Source: Nitratireductor alexandrii
GTDB taxonomy: Bacteria > Pseudomonadota > Alphaproteobacteria > Rhizobiales > Rhizobiaceae
DNA: 64,000 nucleotides
Reading direction: 5' to 3'
Assembly: GCF_004000215.1 (NCBI RefSeq)
Contig: NZ_RBVY01000006.1
Location: forward strand, 226,718-290,717
Of this stretch, positions 60,424 through 64,000 are shown one piece after another. Position numbers and translations under genes: made by a program. The notes below the pieces were generated by a model. That model saw only the letters and a program-made list of their open reading frames with translations, had not been told where the DNA came from and did no database searches. How positions within the stretch are numbered: the stretch's first letter is position 1; every line of letters starts with the position of its first letter.

Positions 60424-61583
60424 CGCGCGCCCTCCAGAAGGCTGACCGCGTTCAGCGTCGCCACGCCGCCATGCGTGTCGGCAAGCGCATAGCGCGGGGG
60501 CGTTGCCACCCGGCGCCCGAAATAACGGTCCTCGAGCTGCAACGCGCAGGCCAGCACCTGCGCCACCCCGGTTGCGCCGACCGGCGCCCCCTGGCCGAGC
60601 AGGCCGCCGGACAGATTGACCGGCAGCGCGCCATCGGCGGCAAAAACACCCTCGCGCTCGGCCCTGACGACGTCCTCGCGCAGCCCGAGACCGTCGAGCG
60701 CCTGAAGCTGCGCGCCGGAATAGCTGTCATAGATCTCGGCAAGCCCGATCTCGCTCACGGTGGCACCGGCCTCCGCGAGCGCCCGCCGCATCGCCACGCC
60801 CTTGGCCTCGAAGCGGCCGGGCCGGGCCCGCTCGCCGAGCCGCACCCGGTCGTTGGCGACCCCCATGCCGGCAATCCGCGCCCGCCCCGCGCCGCCATCC
60901 GGCAGCCCCGCCGCCCCGGCCAGGATCACGCAGGCCGCGCCGTCGCTGAGCGGCGAGCAGTCGAGCCGGCGATAGGGCTGGGCGATGACCGGCGAGGCGG
61001 CCACGTCGGCCGCCGCGATGTCGAGCGGCAGATGGGCGTTGGGATTGGCGCGCGCATTGCCCCGATTGCGCACCGCGATCGCGGCGAAATCATCCTGTCC
61101 GGCGCCGGTTTCCTCCATGAAGGCCTGCACCGACAGCGCATAGAGGCTGGTCGCGTCCACACCGGTCATGCCGTCGGTCCAGGCGTCGAAGGACAGGCCG
61201 TAAAGCGCCCCGACCGCTGCCCCCGGCAGATGCGAGGCCGACGGTTCCAGGCCAAGCACGGCGACACGCCGCGCGCGCCCCGCCATCACCATGGCCGCGC
61301 CGGCGTGAACCGCCAGATGCCCCGACGCGCCGCCGCCCTCGACCCGTTGCGCTGCGATGCCGAAAAGGCCCAACTCGTCGGCGATCAGCGCGGCCGGATT
61401 GAGCTGCAGGGTGAAGAAGTCGCTTTCCGACGCCACCACCAGCGCATCGATGTCGCGCGCTTCAAGCCGCGCATCGGACACGGCGTCGAAGAAGGCGGCG
61501 CGCGCCCAGTCGCGCATCCCGCTGCCGTCCTTGCGCCGGTTGAACGGCGTCATCGCGCCGCCGGCCACCACCACCCCGCTCAT
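60420..61583 (-). CDS. Thiolase-superfamily protein lacking the catalytic Cys and His
   Basis: This 387-residue SCP2-thiolase fold protein reads RVEGGGASGHLAVHAG at the nucleophile position, so the Cys of the usual CASG is Gly. Near the C-terminus NLSGGLLGQGAPVGATGVAQ has Ala where the GHP motif has His. Both thiolytic residues are therefore absent while the fold blocks are intact. A thiolase-derived retro-aldolase such as Ltp2, which works with a DUF35 subunit, is a good precedent. It is coupled to MFS and DUF35 genes on either side. Confidence 0.85.
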   Translation of the reverse strand: MSGVVVAGGAMTPFNRRKDGSGMRDWARAAFFDAVSDARLEARDIDALVVASESDFFTLQLNPAALIADELGLFGIAAQRVEGGGASGHLAVHAGAAMVMAGRARRVAVLGLEPSASHLPGAAVGALYGLSFDAWTDGMTGVDATSLYALSVQAFMEETGAGQDDFAAIAVRNRGNARANPNAHLPLDIAAADVAASPVIAQPYRRLDCSPLSDGAACVILAGAAGLPDGGAGRARIAGMGVANDRVRLGERARPGRFEAKGVAMRRALAEAGATVSEIGLAEIYDSYSGAQLQALDGLGLREDVVRAEREGVFAADGALPVNLSGGLLGQGAPVGATGVAQVLACALQLEDRYFGRRVATPPRYALADTHGGVATLNAVSLLEGAR

Positions 61584-62773
61584 GAGCGCCTCGTCACGGT
61601 GTTTTCGATGCCGGGCGGGTCGAGCCTCAACAACAGGACGAGGCCGACCGCATTGACGGCGAGCGCCAGCCACAACAGCCCGGAAAAGCCGAACCGGGCC
61701 TGCGCTAGCGCGCCGAGCGCCGGGCCGAGCGCCATCATCAACAGGCCGATCATCGCGATCACGCCGAGCGCGCCGCCGATGGCGCGGCTACCGAGATGGC
61801 GTTCGGCCGCCTCCGGGCGCAGCACGGTGTGGATGCCGAAACCCGCGCCCTGCAAAAGCACCGCGACAAGCACGAGCGCGGGAAATTCCGGCGCCGCCAG
61901 CAGGAGCAGCGGCGGTACCAGCATGAAGACGAACACGACCCGGCACAAAAGCGCGCTCGACACGCCCGGCATCGCGCCGAGCGCCAGCCGGCCGAATATC
62001 TGCGCCGGGCCGATCAGCGCCAGAATCAAGAGGGCGGACGCGCCGAAGGCGGGCCGGGCGGCGAGCGCGGCCGGCAGGTGGAACAGAAGCATGCTGTGCG
62101 ACAGGATCAACGCCGCGAAACTGGCTCCGATCAGAAGCGTGCGTGCGCGCAGACCGGCAGCGAGCGGCGGAGCGGCCGCGCGCTCGCGCGCCTCGACGCC
62201 CTCCGCCTCGCCCGGCAGGACAAGCGCCGCCAGGACCGCTGCGGTCGCGAAGACAAGCACGATGCCGCGCCAGTCCAAGACCGCGCCCAGCACGGCGGCC
62301 AGCGGGAAGGTGACCAGCGAGGCCAGACCCGCCACCAGCGTCACGGCGGCGATCGGCGCCCGCGCGCGGTTGGGAAACCGGCGCACGACCAGCGCGAAAC
62401 AGGGATCGTAGAGGGTCGCAGCCATGGCCGGACCGAGCAGCAGCATGCCCGCCGCAAACACCGGAAAGCCGGGGGCCGCGGCGATCAGAACCAGCGCCGC
62501 GGCGCCGCAGAGCGCCCCGCCGGCAAGCAGTCCCCGGCCGTGCCCCCGGTCGATCAGCCGCCCGCAGAACGGGGCGGCCAGCGCCCACACCAACAGCCCT
62601 CCGGTCAGCGCCGCCGACATGAGGATCGGGGTTTCGCCGAGGGCAGTCCCGATCCGCGGCAAAAGCGCCGCGAACAGGTAGAAGAAGGCCGACCATAAAA
62701 GAAGCTGCGCCACGGCATGACGCAGGACATAGGCGCGCTCGCTTCGCGACAGCTCGCCCCAACCCCGCACCAT
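61580..62773 (-). CDS. Major facilitator superfamily transporter
   Basis: This 397-residue carrier has 12 predicted helices; a degenerate motif A is seen in FCGRLIDRGHGRGLLAGGAL. It is not close to a characterised subgroup that I recognise; monocarboxylate-type carriers are similar in layout. The ATG at 62773 follows GGGAGGATCG. It is the first gene of the thiolase/DUF35/ligase operon and probably imports the acid activated by the ligase. An AATTTGT-N4-ACAAATT site lies 30 bp upstream. Confidence 0.88.
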   Translation of the reverse strand: MVRGWGELSRSERAYVLRHAVAQLLLWSAFFYLFAALLPRIGTALGETPILMSAALTGGLLVWALAAPFCGRLIDRGHGRGLLAGGALCGAAALVLIAAAPGFPVFAAGMLLLGPAMAATLYDPCFALVVRRFPNRARAPIAAVTLVAGLASLVTFPLAAVLGAVLDWRGIVLVFATAAVLAALVLPGEAEGVEARERAAAPPLAAGLRARTLLIGASFAALILSHSMLLFHLPAALAARPAFGASALLILALIGPAQIFGRLALGAMPGVSSALLCRVVFVFMLVPPLLLLAAPEFPALVLVAVLLQGAGFGIHTVLRPEAAERHLGSRAIGGALGVIAMIGLLMMALGPALGALAQARFGFSGLLWLALAVNAVGLVLLLRLDPPGIENTVTRRS

Positions 62774-62803
62774 CGATCCTCCCGTCGCGCTGCAATCCAT
62801 ATT

Positions 62804-62821
62804 AATTTGTTACTACAAATT
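62804..62821. promoter_or_regulatory. Candidate GntR operator AATTTGT-TACT-ACAAATT
   Basis: A perfect 7+7 inverted repeat differs from the one at 51150-51167 only in one centre base. It lies in the AT-rich segment before the MFS gene, 30 bp from its start. Confidence 0.78.
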
Positions 62822-63078
62822 AGATGGGAAGCAACCCCCTTGCTTCGAAATCGGGCCAAAAAGCTTCGCAAGGCGGGCCGCCGGCGCCCGAACTTCGCGC
62901 GCGACGGCGGCCCGCCCGCGGTCGCGGGCGGACGTGGCACGGCAGCGGGCGGCGCCAGAATAAAGCGTGAAACGGGTTTGCCGGCGCGTTCGCGCGGACG
63001 GGAGAACGCGGAAAAGGCGCGCCGATCCGGCACTTGCAGCCGGCCGCCGGGCGGCCGACCCGCATTCGTGGCGGCGCC
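62822..63078. other. Non-coding stretch upstream of the MFS operon
   Basis: This 257-nt GC-rich stretch is part of the 305-nt gap between the MFS start and the end of purU. A short stem GGCCGC-N3-GCGGCC occurs near 63043-63057, just downstream of purU, with no T-run. I see no gene or other feature. Confidence 0.5.
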
Positions 63079-63933
63079 TCAGCCGGAAAACACGATCGTC
63101 CGGTTGCCGTTGAGCATGATGCGCTTTTCCAGATGCAGCTTCACCGCGCGGGCGAGCACGCGGCTTTCGATGTCGCGGCCGGTGGCCACGAAATCCTCCG
63201 CGCTCATCGCGTGCGTGACGCGCTCGGTTTCCTGCTCGATGATCGGTCCCTCGTCGAGGTCGGGCGTCACGTAATGGGCCGTCGCGCCGATCAGCTTCAC
63301 CCCGCGCTCGAACGCCTGGTGGTAGGGTTTGGCGCCCTTGAACGACGGCAGGAAGGAATGATGGATGTTGATCACCTTGCCGAACAGCCGGGTCGACACT
63401 TCGTCGGACAGGACCTGCATATAGCGCGCCAGGATCACCAGGTCGGCGCCGGAGCCGCGCACCAGGTCGAGCAGTTTTTGTTCCTGTTCGGCCTTGTTGT
63501 GCTTGTCCACCGGCCAGCAATGATAGGCGATCCCCTCCCGCTCGGCGGTGACGCGGCTGTCCTCGTGGTTGGACACGATCGCGACGACGTCCGCGTTCAG
63601 CCAGCCGACCTTGATCTGGTAGAGCAGGTGGAGCATCGCGTGGTCGAATTTCGACACCATGATGACGATCTTCGGCCGGCGCTGCGCGTCGGCGATGCCG
63701 ACCCGAAGGCCGAAACGCTCGATCGGCGGTTTCAGCGCGTGCTCGACATGCGCGGCGGTGAGCCCGTCCTCGCTCTCGACGGCGAGACGCATGAAGAAAC
63801 GGTTGCTGGCGCGGTCCCAGAACTGGCTGCTTTCGGTGATGTTGGCGCCGAGCGCGGCGAGTTCCGTCGTCACGGCCGCGACGATCGACGGGCGGTCGTC
63901 GCAAGTCAGGGTGAGAATGTGAATCTGTGGCAT
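63079..63933 (-). CDS. purU: Formyltetrahydrofolate deformylase
   Basis: PurU hydrolyses 10-formyltetrahydrofolate to formate and tetrahydrofolate. The 284-residue protein has an N-terminal ACT domain (about 5-80) and a formyltransferase-fold domain (about 87-284) with the catalytic blocks NIHHSFLPSFKGAKPY and YVTPDLDEGPIIEQE. Length and order are standard. It is unlinked by function to the MFS operon and has its own transcript; the sequence before its start (63934-64000) shows no feature. Confidence 0.95.
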   Translation of the reverse strand: MPQIHILTLTCDDRPSIVAAVTTELAALGANITESSQFWDRASNRFFMRLAVESEDGLTAAHVEHALKPPIERFGLRVGIADAQRRPKIVIMVSKFDHAMLHLLYQIKVGWLNADVVAIVSNHEDSRVTAEREGIAYHCWPVDKHNKAEQEQKLLDLVRGSGADLVILARYMQVLSDEVSTRLFGKVINIHHSFLPSFKGAKPYHQAFERGVKLIGATAHYVTPDLDEGPIIEQETERVTHAMSAEDFVATGRDIESRVLARAVKLHLEKRIMLNGNRTIVFSG

Positions 63934-64000
63934 GGACTGTCGATCAGACGGCGCTTGAGAGCTCTGGGATTGCTGTGAAGAGGTCTTGGACGAGGCCGTA

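Noticed and set aside
59574..62411. A 945-codon open frame on the plus strand opposite the thiolase, DUF35 and synthetase genes
   Set aside because: It is a high-GC antisense shadow: the translation is low-complexity and rich in Arg, Ala, Gln and His, spans several well-supported overlapping genes and matches no family. The same applies to the long open frames at 25223-27394 and 38546-41203.
1..64000. CRISPR array, prophage, transposon or genomic island boundary
   Set aside because: No regularly spaced repeats, integrase, transposase, phage structural gene, tRNA or terminal direct repeats were seen anywhere in the window.

Overview
The window is high-GC chromosomal DNA from an alphaproteobacterium, most likely in the Hyphomicrobiales. 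The evidence is the codon usage, the TRAP and ABC uptake operons, the CoxM/CoxN-like oxidase subunits and the dense catabolic clusters with start/stop overlaps. I see no tRNA, rRNA, CRISPR array, insertion sequence or phage gene.

Layout. 1-5029: the end of an aa3-type oxidase locus (subunits II and I), a 2H phosphodiesterase and a PucR-type regulator. 5194-12356: a catabolic operon with an M20 deacylase, TRAP transporter, two-part UxaA-type dehydratase, TIM-barrel isomerase and FAH-family enzyme, closed by a strong terminator. 12479-15342: a second, convergent TRAP operon. Both TRAP operons share the same composite promoter/operator, which suggests a joint regulon. 15514-21818: a LacI regulator and nucleoside hydrolase divergent from an ABC sugar or nucleoside transporter. 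21861-28704: an envelope thiol-redox island with a two-component system, two DsbA-like proteins, DsbD, a membrane-anchored TlpA-like protein and an L,D-transpeptidase. A PmrA-box-like site lies in the central divergent promoter.

28715-39976: hydantoinase/oxoprolinase A and B, an RbsABC-type ABC transporter, a DapA-family lyase, a GntR/FCD regulator and a fused UxaA-family dehydratase. The same 12-bp palindrome, AATGT-N2-ACATT, lies in front of the gntR/lyase pair and in front of the dehydratase. 40172-45513: a LuxR-type regulator, two secreted proteins of unknown role, a UPF0718 permease and a FloR/CmlA-like phenicol exporter. 45728-51114: an ABC transporter with a divergent nucleoside hydrolase. 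51234-58340: a sugar operon with a ketose 3-epimerase, DhaL, DhaK, LacD-like aldolase, aldehyde dehydrogenase, GntR/UTRA regulator and fucose-isomerase-fold protein. 58398-62773: an acyl-CoA synthetase, DUF35 protein, a thiolase homologue that has lost its catalytic Cys and His, and an MFS carrier. The last three operons share AATTTGT-N4-ACAAATT sites. 63079-63933: purU.

The unifying theme is substrate uptake paired with small, locally regulated catabolic modules. The most informative results are the repeated operator motifs that tie genes into four putative regulons, the hairpins after the binding-protein gene in four of five transporter operons, the thiol-redox/L,D-transpeptidase island, and an uncharacterised ketose-kinase-aldolase pathway next to a catalytically altered thiolase/DUF35 pair.
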